A stretch of DNA of 64,000 nt from Gyromitra esculenta. Its lineage: Eukaryota > Ascomycota > Pezizomycetes > Pezizales > Discinaceae. The stretch is taken from contig JBCAML010000004.1 of NCBI GenBank assembly GCA_038503075.1, positions 579,149 to 643,148 of the forward strand, in the 5' to 3' direction. Both the position numbers and the translations under genes were made by a program. Each line of letters starts with the position of its first letter. Position 1 is the first letter of the stretch. The notes under the pieces were generated by a model, which made no database searches, was not told the origin of the DNA, and saw only the letters and a list, made by a program, of their open reading frames with translations. Of this stretch, positions 40,170 to 51,863 are shown piece by piece.

Positions 40170-43100
40170 TCAATGTTGACCATATCCTCCCCAGCCAGTA
40201 CCGGTGTGCCGACCGCTGGATTGGCCATACTGAGGATAGCCTCCGCTATACATCGAGTACTGGCTCGCTGCGCTTTGGCCTTGCCCGATACCATACTGCT
40301 GACCGTGTTGGGCTTGTTGACCATGTAAGTTATGGTTCAGGTGAGAGCCATACATGCTTGTTGGAGTCTGCGCTCCATGCTGTGGTCCCATGTTTGCCCC
40401 ACTTGTAGCTGACCCCGGGCGTCCCGGTTGTCCTGGAATCGATGGAGTTGATGAAGGGCCTGTAGGCGGCTTATTTTCACCAAACTTCATAGATTCGTCA
40501 CTCTGAGCTTGCTGAGCAGCTTGTTGTTGAGCAGCACCACTACCAAGCTGCTGCTGCTCAGGCAGACCCCGACTATTCAAAAAGTTTGGGATAGTACTAC
40601 CATAGGCTCCAGCCGATGAGTGTTGTGGTAGCGACTGTTGTTGCTGGGAGGCAGTAGCATTCATGCGGCCATAATCACCAAGCCCAACGCTCTCGCGGCC
40701 CTGAGTGGAAGGTGTACCAAATCCACCAAGACCCGCAGCAGTTGATGAGTGATCTGAGTACTGTTGGGGAGACATGTAGGCTTGGGGATAGCCATACATC
40801 CCTTGGTGTTTGCCGAATGGACTAGGGTGGTTGTAATAGTTCTACAGTATTGACTAGGTTAGTGATAGCTCAATTGTCCTAAAATAAAGATAATTATACC
40901 TGGTGCATAAATTGACTGTAGTATGCTGGATGCTGGTATCCGTAACCTGGTATGCCTCCGGGATATTGCTGGATAGCTGGGTTGTGAGGCTGTGATGTTT
41001 GCTGGATGGTACTGATAGCTGGGCTTGGGGTTCCGTGATTACTTGATTGCTCTCCAGTCTGTGCAGTGCCGTAACGTGAAGTGGGTTGTTGGACCTGACC
41101 AGACCCAGGGGCTGAAGTCGGAATTTGACCAAGAGCTTCTGCAGCACCACCTAAACCACTTGAAGCACGTTGCTGATTTGCTCCAGCATCTTGTTGTGAC
41201 TGGCCTTGCTGCATATAGCTTGTATTGTACAGATTCGCGAATCCAGGCGGTTGGCTGCGATCGTAATAGTTGTTGTACTGTGGTTGCTGATCAGGGGTAG
41301 TTGAGACACCAACTCCAATATGTGACGGCTGCTGGTGAGGCAATTGAGCCGGAACATAGCCAGCATACTGTTGGCTTTGGGGGGGTTGGGGTTGAGCTTG
41401 TAGTGGTTGCTGCGGTTGGCTTTGGGGTTGGGGTGTCGATTGTTGCTGTTGTATAGGTGCACCAAAAGTCTCAAAGGATTTAGTTTGGGGTTGTTGTTGC
41501 GAGTCGGAAAGTGCGTAACGGTTGTACTGGCTCGGCATATGTTGTTGCTGCTGGTTCATGTTCTGAGGAGCGAGCGGCGGCTGCTGACTAGGTTGTTGAG
41601 GTGCAACCTGTGGATGGGCAGGCAGTCCAGGAGCTTGTCGAGGAGTGGGAAGGGTTTCTGTAATAGGAGGTTGGGAGGTAGGCAATTGGGCTGGACCGGT
41701 TGGAGGAAGTGCAGTAACAGGTTGAGCAATAGGTGATGGTTGTGGAGGTTGCGAAACAGTCTCTGCTTGCTCGACCTCATCCTCATCATCAAGATCACCA
41801 TTCAAACCCATGCTGCCAAATTGGAGAGTCGCGTGTTCGACCGCACCGTGATTACCAGGCATGACAACACCTTCTTGCTGATCTAGGACCCGACGGGCCA
41901 ATCTTGGGGTTCCCTTCGGCATAGCTACTCCAGAATATGCGGGTCGAGGTGTTGTGGCCGTGGGTTGTGGGGGAGGGGGGGCGATGCTGCTACTGATACT
42001 CGGGACAGGTACTGGTGAAGCGATTGTACTAGCTTGTGTAGTTGTGGGAGGAGGTGGGGCAGTGTCCTCGATCCTTTCCAGATTGTGTTCAGTGAGGGGC
42101 TGTTGAGGAGGCGGTGGAATACTTTCTTTAACTTCAGGGACTGCTAGAACTTCAGGTTCGACTTCAGGTTCAGGCTCTGGTTCGAAAGGAGGAGGAGTAA
42201 CGGGTTCCTCGACTTGAGGTGTGACTGGTTCAATCGGTGGTTCGGGGGTTATCTCTCTTGGAGCAGGAACGATATCGACAACAGGCTCAGGCTCAGGCTC
42301 CTTAGGTTCTGGGACAGCCTGTGGCTGGGGCGTGGGTTGGGGCGTGGGTTGGGGAGACATTTGTTTGGGTGGAGACGGTTTCTTTTGTACAGGTGCAGGC
42401 GGAGGAGCTGGCTTGAGGAGACTGGCCCAAGAAGCCTTGGCTCCGGGTTGAATAATGCTTGTCTTGGAGAAAGCCCTGTCGGGGGTTGCCTTAGGAACAT
42501 CTCCCCATCCAGGTTGAGCATCGACATCACCTCCGGCTCCATTAGATTCAAACTCATTCTTTAGTTCATCTTCCCAACCGGAAACGGCATTATCAGCTTC
42601 AGCTTCGGCAGCAGCCTCGCCAAATGCTATAGCACCGGTTTCTTCGGTAGGATCCTTGGACGAACGTACGGCACCGTTGGCAGAAGCCCCGCCGCGTCCA
42701 CGAGGTGCACGGCCACTGCGAGGTTCGTATCCTGCTCCTCCACGGCCACGACCACTGCCAGTGCGGCCTTCAAAACCACCCCTTGCACCACGAGCACCGC
42801 GAGAACCAGATGGATCGCTGTTCGCTCCAGTTGATGAAGGTTCCTTAACCTTAGACCTAGGACGGTCTTTGCTCTTCTTCTTTACTTCATCCCACTGAGA
42901 AGCTGAACCTAAAGGCACATGCACAAATTTTTAGCTTAGGTGCAGTTAAGTAACACGACAGGGCCGTAAGGCAACGGGATGACCCGAGAGAGGAAAGTAA
43001 TAGACATGTAGAAAAAAGCTTAAAGTGAAGCACGGACCCTCGGATATCTTATCAACTGTGGCTTGAAGATCATCATTATTCTCTTGCAAGACGGTAAGGA

Positions 43101-43347
43101 GGTCCTCGGCGGACCAGTTAGGGAACACGCTCGCCAATGTCTCCAGCTGAGTAGCGTACTTCTTCTTTAATTGGCCCATCTCACTCTGGTCGTCGATGCC
43201 GTAAGAGACACCGATATCGCCATTTGAGTTACGGTTTGAACGGATTGATACACCGCCTCGGGAAGCAAAAGAGCTTCCGCCGCGACCACCCCGAGAAGAA
43301 CCCCTCCCGCGAGTGGGGGGGGAAGGACGTTGTTGAACTTCAGACAT
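40170..43347 (-). CDS. DEF1: DEF1, RNA polymerase II degradation factor
   Basis: Three exons: 43347-43038, 42908-40900, 40841-40170; 996 residues. Def1 promotes ubiquitylation and removal of RNA polymerase II stalled at DNA damage, by recruiting elongin-cullin through its CUE domain. The N-terminus is RGG-rich (residues 10-32). The CUE domain follows at about 61-102, with FPNWSAEDLLTVL and the acidic ENNDDLQATVDKI helix. Exon 2 begins in SASQWDEVKKKSKDR, then a second RGG-rich patch, then long Pro/Glu and Gln-rich disordered stretches; exon 3 ends GWGGYGQH. Disordered Gln-rich sequence is characteristic: in yeast the C-terminus is proteolytically removed to let the protein enter the nucleus. 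Intron 1 uses donor GTCCGT, and the CUE exon is otherwise separate from the low-complexity part. The acronym is used by family match, not by orthology test. Confidence 0.88.
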
Positions 43348-46119
43348 GTGTACGCTATATGCTTGTCAGAAGGTTGAAATAGATTGTGAGAGATAAGGTT
43401 GGATGTAATCAGAAAGAGCCTCCAAAAGAGCCCCAACAGGAAAAAAAGCAGATTTGGGGGGGTTGGGGGTGGGTGGGTGGGAGCACGGACAGCGCAGAGT
43501 AATATGTCAAAAAGGCGAAACCCGGAAAGAGGGTTAGGGAATATAATTAGCGAAAGCGCCGATGATGACCGACGATTGATGCAAAACGTGAGAGGAGAAA
43601 GGGAAGGAGGAGTGTTGGAAGTGGTAATAGAGATGGAAAGGTGTCGAGGGAGAGGGAGAGAGGTGGTTGTTCTGACAATCTGGCAGAGTGACGATAATGG
43701 GGGAGGACTACTTTCTCTGAGCGTTCTCTTGGGGCTGGAGAGAAGGGGCGGCTGGGCGTGTCGCACACACGCAACGTCGCCTTGCTGCTGCTTGTTGCTT
43801 GCTGCTGTGGCTAAGATCCACGCTGTGCCCAGGGAAGGAAAGAAACACTGACATGAATGTCCCGTTTACGTAACCTGCAGCCGCCTGACCCCCCGCCATT
43901 TTGGTTGGGCGCATCAGACAGATTCGAGAAAGTACAGCACAGCATCCCCGAATAAGAGGGTTTTGTTAGCCAGTGGCAAATTTTCAGTTCTCATCTTACA
44001 AGAAGCTCGGTATGAACGAACACGTACATATTCTACTACAGCTGCGATATCACCCTTGACGCTTTCAGCCGTTTAACGATATGTCTACTACGTATTTATC
44101 ACGACTCCATGAAACTGATCGAACAGCTTTGTTGTATCACTGCACGTCTACCTCAGTTCGCCGGAATCGGCGTTGCATGAGTGCAAGCATGAAACCGATA
44201 GAACTCAAAGACATCGAAACCATATCCTTGAAACGAATAAATACATGTATTAAATAAAAATCGCCTCCAGGCCCACACTGCGATTTTTTGTTTTTTTACA
44301 AGTTATGTTTTCCATTGCCGCCTTCGAACTTTCTTCTGATTCCCTTATTCTCGTTCTCTGGCAAGTCGTTGTGGGTATGCTGACGCTAAGGACAACCAAC
44401 TTGCACTCTGCGTGTGCCATTGGCGATTGATCTTCCCCTCACTTTCCTGGAATGCCCAGTGAGATGGCATTTGTGGCGCAATATCAGACCTCAATAGTCA
44501 TCAGTTTTATATGCATTATAGCCTAGTCTGGGGCTCAACACTGCATCCTTGATCACGACCGGGGAAGGCCTGAGACGATAACTGCTACGCATATCGGACA
44601 CAGAGTCACCACGGAACTCACTGACAAATTTTTCAGACGGGAAATCGAAAACCGAGAAGAAAAAAGTCGCCGTAAACAAGCACAGACATAGGTAGTGAAT
44701 GCCCCTGGAAACCGAGAACCCTGGAGGATGGTTTATGCGTATTGCGCAACACGAACGCCAAGAGATCCGGGGAGAATACATGCTCATATAACCTTGATTT
44801 TCTCCTTGACCCACAACAAGCAGCCGACTTGAGGGTTAGGTTTGGGCCTGTGTTTCACCTGGGAACGGACAAACGCAAGTTGAGCTCGAGTAAGCTTCAC
44901 AAAATTTACGCAGACAAAAATAGTACGCTCGAGAGCAGTCTGCTGATGCCCTCGAGTTCGAAAACGCCCACAGCAGTCGCCATATTGTGCATCACGGTTT
45001 CTTGCTTTTTGAACAAGAAGCCGCACAGCATGGAAAGCCCTACACCCTGTACCCTTTGTTCTGGGGCTCGACTTCTCAGCATCCAGCCAAGCCTCCTGCG
45101 TCACAGTAGTTCTAACCGGGAAGCACAGATGCCACTCAGGCGTCCCGTTGACAGCCTCACGGATCGATCAAGGATCGGTTACCACAACCATGCTATTGTT
45201 CCTTGCCCGATGCTGTGTTGCGCCTGTGGGGAAATGCCACAAAATTCACCTGCTTTGTTCATTCTCCATGCCAACTGCCGTTCCAATTTCTCGTGAAGCG
45301 CACCTGACAGCTCATGTAGAACTAACCAACCCCAAGCAAATTTTTGAGTTCAATTCATAGAATCTGAAAGAAACGCACACACAATAGGCTTGCAGGTTCA
45401 GAAAAAGATTATATTAAAAGTTGCATGACATTTTTGCATTTCGTGGGGTTTTCAAGATGAACTAACTCTAACTAAAGCCAGACTCGATACGGCCAGGTTA
45501 CTAATTATGTCGCACATTATCCATTCGTCTCCCAACATCTCTGCTTGCCTTCCACCCTGGCTGAAATGTAGGTAACCGCATATGCCTTACCTCACACTTC
45601 TTCCCATACACCCCTCCCCCAAATTCGACTTCCCCGTCTTCCGGTACTACCCAAGGATCTCTCTTTTTCCATTTTACCTACTTCCGCGAAGGGGGCGGGT
45701 GTTCGACATATAATATGGGGATAGGGAGGTTTGTTGGGTCTGCGTTGATCAATTAGCATGTATCTGACCTTGCCTTGCTGCCCTCGTTGGGGGTATGGAA
45801 GGCGGCGGACGCCCAAAAAGTGCATCAGCCAACTTAATGGTCCCCCCCGTCTCTCAATTGCGCGTCTTATTCCGTCATTGCTTAGATAGCCCATTGCATG
45901 TTGTCCTGAGTTTATTTAAGAGAGCCATTCCTCGCTTTCCCTTCCATCACCCTTTTTGCTCTTTTTCTCCCATCCTTCACTCTGGTCCCCCTAGCAATTG
46001 CCCCACGTAGTCTTTTTCATCGAGCTCCCCATCTCCCCCATCCAGTAAAGTAAATTTTGCTATACTTGCTATAACTTGCTATCGCCATCTCCCACGAGAA
46101 AAAAAATATATATTTTAGA
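43348..46119. other. Divergent promoter region between DEF1 and the Tudor/AT-hook gene
   Basis: About 2.8 kb. CT-rich (minus sense) leader of DEF1 at 43380-43850, and a CT-rich plus-strand leader at 45940-46110 for the next gene. The open frames here are low-complexity or lack an ATG (one at 44742-45296 starts at TTG). No RNA gene seen. Confidence 0.5.
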
Positions 46120-46815
46120 ATGGCCGATAAGAACATCAAGAAAGGCGACGAAGGTATTTCACTTCCATCAATTCACCCCAGAGGGGGAAAATGCTCATGA
46201 AGCCTCCCCCAATCTTGCCCAGTCTCTTGGAGCTGGGGCTCCGGTCATCCCTCGGGAACCACTGCCGAGATAAAAACCCACGGCTCCCTTGAGATTAAAT
46301 CGAAGGGTAAACTAGTTCACAGGAACGCTGACCCTGAAAATCCAGCAGTGCACGTAAGCCGCGAGGGGAATGATGTCGTCAAACGTGCAAGCGAGCTCAC
46401 TAAAGAATCCTCCGCTCCACCCGCCGAGAAGGACAAAAAGTCCCTGCAAGCAGGCGTGGAAGAAAAGAAGGCGGTCGAGGCTGGAGAAAAGCGAGACCGC
46501 TCAGAGGTCGACGTCGAAGATAATAAATCCCCTGCCAAAGAACAAGTAGAAGCCGAGAAGGAGACCGGCAAGGAGGTTAAGAAACCTAAACTCGACGGAA
46601 CGACCAAGGAGAACGGCCACAGCAACGGAGAAGAGAAAAAGTCCAACGAAACCGCTACCCCAGTTGAAACCGAACCTTCTCCTGCACCAAAGAAACGCGG
46701 GCCAGGTCGCCCAAAGAAATCTGAAATTGAGGCTAGGAAAAAAGAGGCTGCGGAAAAGCTTGAGAGTGCTGGTGGGGCGGAAAAGATTTCGCAGAGGACT
46801 CGTTCTAAGGCTTGA
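46120..46815 (+). CDS. Tudor-like (hypervirulence-associated, DUF2945) protein with AT-hook
   Basis: Two exons, 46120-46153 and 46223-46815, joined at GA|G-TC (phase 1); 208 residues. Residues 6-70 form a small Tudor-like fold of the type named hypervirulence-associated protein TUDOR domain (DUF2945). The motifs are GDEVSWSWGSGHPSGTTAEI, a basic strand, then NADPENPAVHVSREGNDVVKRASEL. The first exon supplies only MADKNIKKGDE, so unspliced annotation loses the domain's start. A Lys/Glu-rich linker follows, then KKRGPGRPKK at 168-177, a textbook AT-hook core (RGPGRP), and a basic tail. The AT-hook predicts nuclear minor-groove DNA binding. The role of the DUF2945 domain in filamentous fungi is not established, and the name comes from a Cryptococcus protein. 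It is convergent with the deubiquitinase gene. Confidence 0.85.
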
Positions 46816-47548
46816 AGTGCGCGTCCTGGAGATTCGCGATTTGACCTCGAGGTAAGCTTCGATGTTCGCAATGCCGGAGCTGTCGCTGATCTTGTTTCCC
46901 CAGAAATCGATTGTTGGTAGATAGCATCAGAATGCAAATGAAAGGCTGGACGCCTTGTAAATGGCATGTTAAAGTGTTTTATAATTGCATTTGTATTTGT
47001 CCGGTTGGGTTGTCCTTTATTTTCCTTTTCCTTCCTGTCCTTTCCTGTACCCAGCGCTTGAGAATAATGTCCAACCAAAAGCTATTCTGAAAAAAATTAT
47101 TAAAGACGTTGACCCAATGCTCGCAATTGCGAGTGGGGGATGTACACCTGTAGACTGCAACCCAAATCCTACTTGAGTAGAAAGAGCTCTGAAGAAATCC
47201 TGTCATGCTACTGTACAAGTGAAGACTCAATGTCAAATGCTTTAGAATCCAGGGTTTCTTCTGGTATGGGGGAAAGGGGATGATAAATAAAAGTAAAGTC
47301 CACAGTACCTAGTTTATCCTTTCCTTAAAACGTCGAATTCCGCACCAACGGAACCAAAAAACTACGGCGATGTCGCTGCTGCTACAAATCAGAGAAACCT
47401 TCAATGCTTCTAACCTGTCCGAACCAAATATCTGTCCTTCTAGCGGTACAGTAATCTACAACCCTGATAACACGTCTGGCCACGAAAAGATAAGAACAAA
47501 AATAAACAAATTAAAAAAGTGTATGCCTTAGATTGGCCAGTCTAATAA
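46816..47548. other. Convergent 3' flanks of the Tudor/AT-hook and UBP16-like genes
   Basis: 733 bases. It contains a possible 3'-UTR intron (46852-46903, GTAAGC...CCCCAG). Nothing else seen. Confidence 0.5.
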
Positions 47549-49456
47549 CTACTCTGGCTTCTGCTTTTCGTAAAATAAGAGATAGACCTCCTTTTGCATC
47601 CCCAGGACGTCGGTAGTCCTAGTCTCTTTGATTTTCTCATCGCTGATCCTCCACCATTTATTATTCACACGCTTCTTTCGAATTTTATTAATCGGATCCT
47701 TCTTCTGCGAGGCACTATCAACCACGCTCTCTGGTGCCTGGCTTGGTGAACTTTCAGGCCTGTTGGAGGATGAATGCGCTGATCTGGCTTCTGAACTCGA
47801 CAAACTTGACGACGACGACACGTTCGATGAGGCAGATGTAGGTGAGATCGAGGCAGCATTCCCTGGAAATAATAATGAAGGAGTAGATTCCTCTGGGTCC
47901 ACCAGCCTAATAGTAGAGCCCTCTATAGGTGTTGATGGTACATTTGGTGTTGGGGGTGCTGATACTGCGGGCGTGACTATAGGGGTGGAATATGGTGCCC
48001 GGTGAACGATTTGGCGCCTGAAACACTCATAGTGTCCACTGTCATGCCCCCCCTTATGTGTTACCATACAGAGGAGTTTATATCCTTGACGATTCATGAT
48101 TCCACCCATCTGTAGCTCTTCTGGGAAGGCTACTTTGGCGCCGTTTTTTCGCGAAGAAGATCGGAAATCGTAGATTGAGCGTGAGAGATGAATGACCAAG
48201 ATGTTAGGGTAAGATGACATTCGTGTGCGGCGGGCGATTCGAGATTTTGGCGCTTTTTTTGAGGGTGGAAGTTCGATATCTTCTGGGATTTTTTCTGGGT
48301 CCGTTTCTAGGGTTTTCTCTAGCCTTTTGATAGTGGTACGTAATTCTTCTTCGGCTGGGCCTAAAGTTGATTGTAATTTACGGTTCAGTGTGTGGATGGC
48401 ATGATTGAGTCTACATCTAGCACATAGGAAGTCGTCTATGTATTCCGTCGAGAGAACGCCATCTATGCAGTCGGAAAGGCTTGTGTTACTCTATTGAAGA
48501 AAAGCATCAGAACCATACACCCCATTGAAATGATTTAGGTGAACACACCTTTTGTGGGACAGGTAATGTGAGCACCACAAATGTCGAGATCGTTGATTTC
48601 GGCTTGAAGTGGCATTGCTGACATTCGATTTCTGATTCAAGCTTCCCCTCTAAGGGCATCCCTTCGTCCTCCCCAATGCCGTCTTTTCCATCTCCAGTTT
48701 CATCTAGATTTTCCACATTTATGATGACACCATCCCCTTCTTCCTCAATTTCCTCCTCAATTTCCTCCTCCTCATCGGTTTTCTGGATGATGCTTTCCAG
48801 TTCTGCACGTACCAAGGTAGCCTCGTGCTTCTTTTGTTTATGATATTCATCCGCTAGCGTCTCTGCAACAACCTGCAAGAATTCGTGTGCGTCTTGTTGG
48901 GATCGCGATATCCTTTGTCGGAATACTGTTTCTAATACCGCCAAAAATGGCCGTGCTGATAGTGTTTTCCTGTATATCGGCCGCTCATTTAGACCTATAT
49001 TCATTCATCAGAGTAAGTTTCGATAATTACCGGATATCCGAAACATCAACCTACCATCCAGTATTTCTTTGAGAGCTGCAGTCAAAAATGGTTTGCCATC
49101 AAGCGTTGAGTTACCAATCAATTCCCCATTGGCGTGTGCTGTCCTCGTCCGCCGAACGAGATACGCCCTCAACTCCCCTAGCCCTGCTAATGCCTGGAGA
49201 ATCGAATTTATCTGTTTCGGAACATTAACAAAATGATGTCTCGCCGAATTCCTCAGCATGCGAAAAATGAGGTTCATACAAAACAGTCATTGGCTGTATT
49301 GATAAGCCCGACAACCCCCTTCTTTCGCTGCCGTGATGAGCCACCGGAAGAATCTATGAACCATGTGGGTCCGAAAACATAGACCAAAGTGACAGCTGCA
49401 AGGGATGCACCAGCTGCGTAGGCAAGCGTTAATTGCTTGTCGTTGGGCGAAGGCAT
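47549..49456 (-). CDS. UBP16: Ubp16/USP30-type membrane-anchored ubiquitin hydrolase
   Basis: Four exons: 49456-49280, 49211-49055, 48994-48549, 48490-47549; 573 residues. The N-terminus carries one hydrophobic segment (LAYAAGASLAAVTLVYVFG, about residues 10-28) followed by basic residues (SRQRKKG). This is the layout of Ubp16 in yeast and USP30 in animals, which are anchored in the mitochondrial outer membrane. The Cys box is GLINTANDCF-INSILQAL, with catalytic C58 next to intron 1. The QQDAHEFLQ box is in exon 3. The His box GGHDSGHYECF (H413) and WWRISDE (D544) complete the triad. The CxxC pairs EIECQQC and FLCARC fit the USP zinc site. Acidic insertion EEEEIEEEIEEE and a Ser-rich insertion before the final box are low-complexity. 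It starts 695 bases from the divergent bL9m gene. Confidence 0.9.
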
Positions 49457-50151
49457 AATTTTCCGAACGATAAACTCGAAACCTACGGCAAGGTGATGGT
49501 TACAAAATGATGGCGGTCAAAGGTAACTCTCATCACCGCTCCGATGGAGTTCGAGGTGTATAAACGATGTATGTAAACGCAAGGCTTTGCTGGCGGCTTT
49601 ACACTAGAATTCGAATTTGCGTTGGTTTAATTCGACTTTTGGGGTTTTCTCGTATTCGACGCGCGGCCCCTCTCTGTAGATGAGATGGCAGCTTTACAGA
49701 ATCGACGGCGAGCACTCGTGACGGAGGTTTGCTGGCGACACTGGACGGTTGGAGGGGGGGGTACGAGCAGCCCAAAATGAGGGGCCATATGCCATATGGA
49801 CAGCAGAAAAAACCACTCCCGGATGAATCCCTCCGTAGCTAATAGGTGTCGTTTGTCAGCCGGAAGAGTATTAGCATTTCGCCCAAGCCTTGGAGCTCGA
49901 TTTTGGGTATTTTTAAAAGTGGCGAAACTTGGAGATTTAAGATATATGAAGCCTACTGTAAAGGTGTCTGGTCTCTTTCTGACTGTGTTCTTGATATGCT
50001 GTATATATTTTAACGTGCAGCTGTCTTGCCCTGCGTCAAGGGTCGCACTTTGACATCCCCAAGCGATCTGAAGATCTTCAAATCTCGTCCCGAGTGAACG
50101 GCGCTCAACCACCACCGTTCAATCGCAATTAACTTGTCATTCCGCACAGCA
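49457..50151. other. Divergent promoter of UBP16-like and bL9m genes
   Basis: 695 bases shared by two genes whose products are both mitochondrial. Contains GCCATATGCCATATGG near 49785 and no coding feature. Confidence 0.5.
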
Positions 50152-51072
50152 ATGGCCCTCTTCAACGTTCAGAAGTGCCCTACTTGCGTTCGCCAGTTTG
50201 TCGGCGGCGCTTTCCAACAGGTTCGGGGAAAGAAGAAGCTTGCAAAGACCCCCACCATCACAGTTAGATTACTGAAGGATGTACCGAAATTTGGGGAAGC
50301 GGGTATGGCTACTCGGTGGAGTTGGCTTTATAGGAGAGTTCAGTTCTGACAGCGTTAAATTTTAGGATCTCTTGTCCCTATTTTACGAGGGAGAATGAGG
50401 CGTAAGTCTTGAGTCTCCCTGCTTTTCTACATGACATTTTCGCTGACGATCCTAGAAACTTGGTACAACTTTTGAGATTATATTCGTCCACTATACTGTC
50501 CTTACGTACCGTGCGAGACAGCTTGTGCTCACATGGCGTTTATGCAGGTACCCTCAGAAAATAGCAGACTATGTCCTTTATACGGAGTTGAAGAAAATAC
50601 CCCGCGGCGAGGCCCCCCAACGAGACTTCTTCTTCCTGGCGGACAAACCTGAGAAGAAGGCAAAAGCGGACATATCATTGCTTTCGGTGCGCTTACCTCT
50701 CACACTACGTACTATTGACTACTAACTGTTTTTTCCACATAGCCCACCCAATCAATCCAGATCCTCGATTCATTCATTCCCCCATCCCTCCAGTTCTCGA
50801 GTGCTACCATCTCCCCAACAGATTCTGCGATCCATGGTTCTATTAGTACCGGCGATATTGCATCTGCGATACGTATGGTGGCTTCTGCGAATGGAGAAAA
50901 GGGATCTCGTGTCGTTATCACTCCAGACAACATTGAGTTCTTGGACCCAAGCGCTGTTGAAGGGGACAAGATCAAAGCTATCGGAGAATACGATATCGAA
51001 GTTAGAATGAAGGGTACCAACGATTTCCTCAGGCGAAAGGTGATAGTAAGGAGGCAGGAGGCGCAAGCATAG
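50152..51072 (+). CDS. MRPL50: Mitochondrial large-subunit ribosomal protein bL9m
   Basis: Five exons: 50152-50302, 50366-50401, 50456-50462, 50548-50686, 50743-51072; 220 residues. The bL9 family core reads KKLAKTPTITVRLLKDVPKFGEAG-SLVPILRGRMR-QTW-YPQKIADY, the conserved region that binds 23S-type rRNA at the L1-stalk side. Exon 3 is only seven bases (AAACTTG); it is needed both to keep frame and to restore the near-invariant RMR.xWYP.K motif. The start is the ATG at 50152 rather than an upstream in-frame TTG. The first 20-25 residues are consistent with a mitochondrial presequence. The C-terminal half is a fungal extension after the bL9 N-domain. Yeast bL9m is Mrpl50, hence the symbol. Confidence 0.87.
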
Positions 51073-51863
51073 ATAAAGGATAAAGAGGAATCAAAAAAAA
51101 AGATAACGCCTGAGAACGAAATTCTCTCAATATGCATTTCACCTTCGATCTCAATCGGTAAGGGCATTCGAGCGTCAATCGGGGCTATCAGAGGCCATGT
51201 AAAAATAAATATTGGATGGTGTTTTTTTCTGTGCAATTATCTGCTCCGTTTTACAATTCCTCTCCCTCAGGTATCTCCACGTGGGGGTTGTACATATTTT
51301 AGCTGGATCACTTACGTTTACCCAACGCCCAGAGAGACGGGACGAGGATGACCATAATCGCGATTTACAAAGTACGACGATTATCCCGTGTACGCACAAA
51401 AAAAAGAATAAATAGGTAATGGGATGAGATGTTTCTAGTACGTCATGTGCGCAAGTAAGAAAATAAAATCGCGGCCAATTTTACATATCTCTCGAGTTCT
51501 TTCTCATCCCTGCTATCTTCCTTGTCACACTGATAATTCAACCCCGCCATCAAAGTGGGCTGTCTGAGAAAACCAAGTCTACAAAAGCCGCCCGTCCCCG
51601 CAGAGAATTGCATCTTCACATCCTACAGCATTTGTATCACTGAAGAAAGCCCCGTAACAAACATTTTACATCCAATCAATTTCCGTGAGTTTACTCTTCT
51701 CTCAACCCCACTTTACTCTGTGTACAAAATCCTACTAGGGAGGGTATTACTCCCGAGCTGCCCCACCATCTACTCTCCAAGGCAGCACATCAAAAACACT
51801 ACACAAACCATCAATACTCAATCAAGAAATAATTTCTCTAATTTCCTCGATAGAATCATAAAA
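51073..51863. other. bL9m 3' flank and aldolase promoter
   Basis: 791 bases. From about 51500 the plus strand is CT-rich with little G, the usual look of a highly expressed fungal promoter/leader. No ORF of note besides one that runs into exon 1 of the aldolase. Confidence 0.5.

Noticed and set aside
43399..43851. Plus-strand frame antisense to the DEF1 leader
   Set aside because: Arg/Gly-rich by composition, with no splice signals and no family match.
44742..45296. 184-codon plus-strand frame
   Set aside because: Starts at TTG, no recognisable family, and overlaps antisense frames of equal quality.
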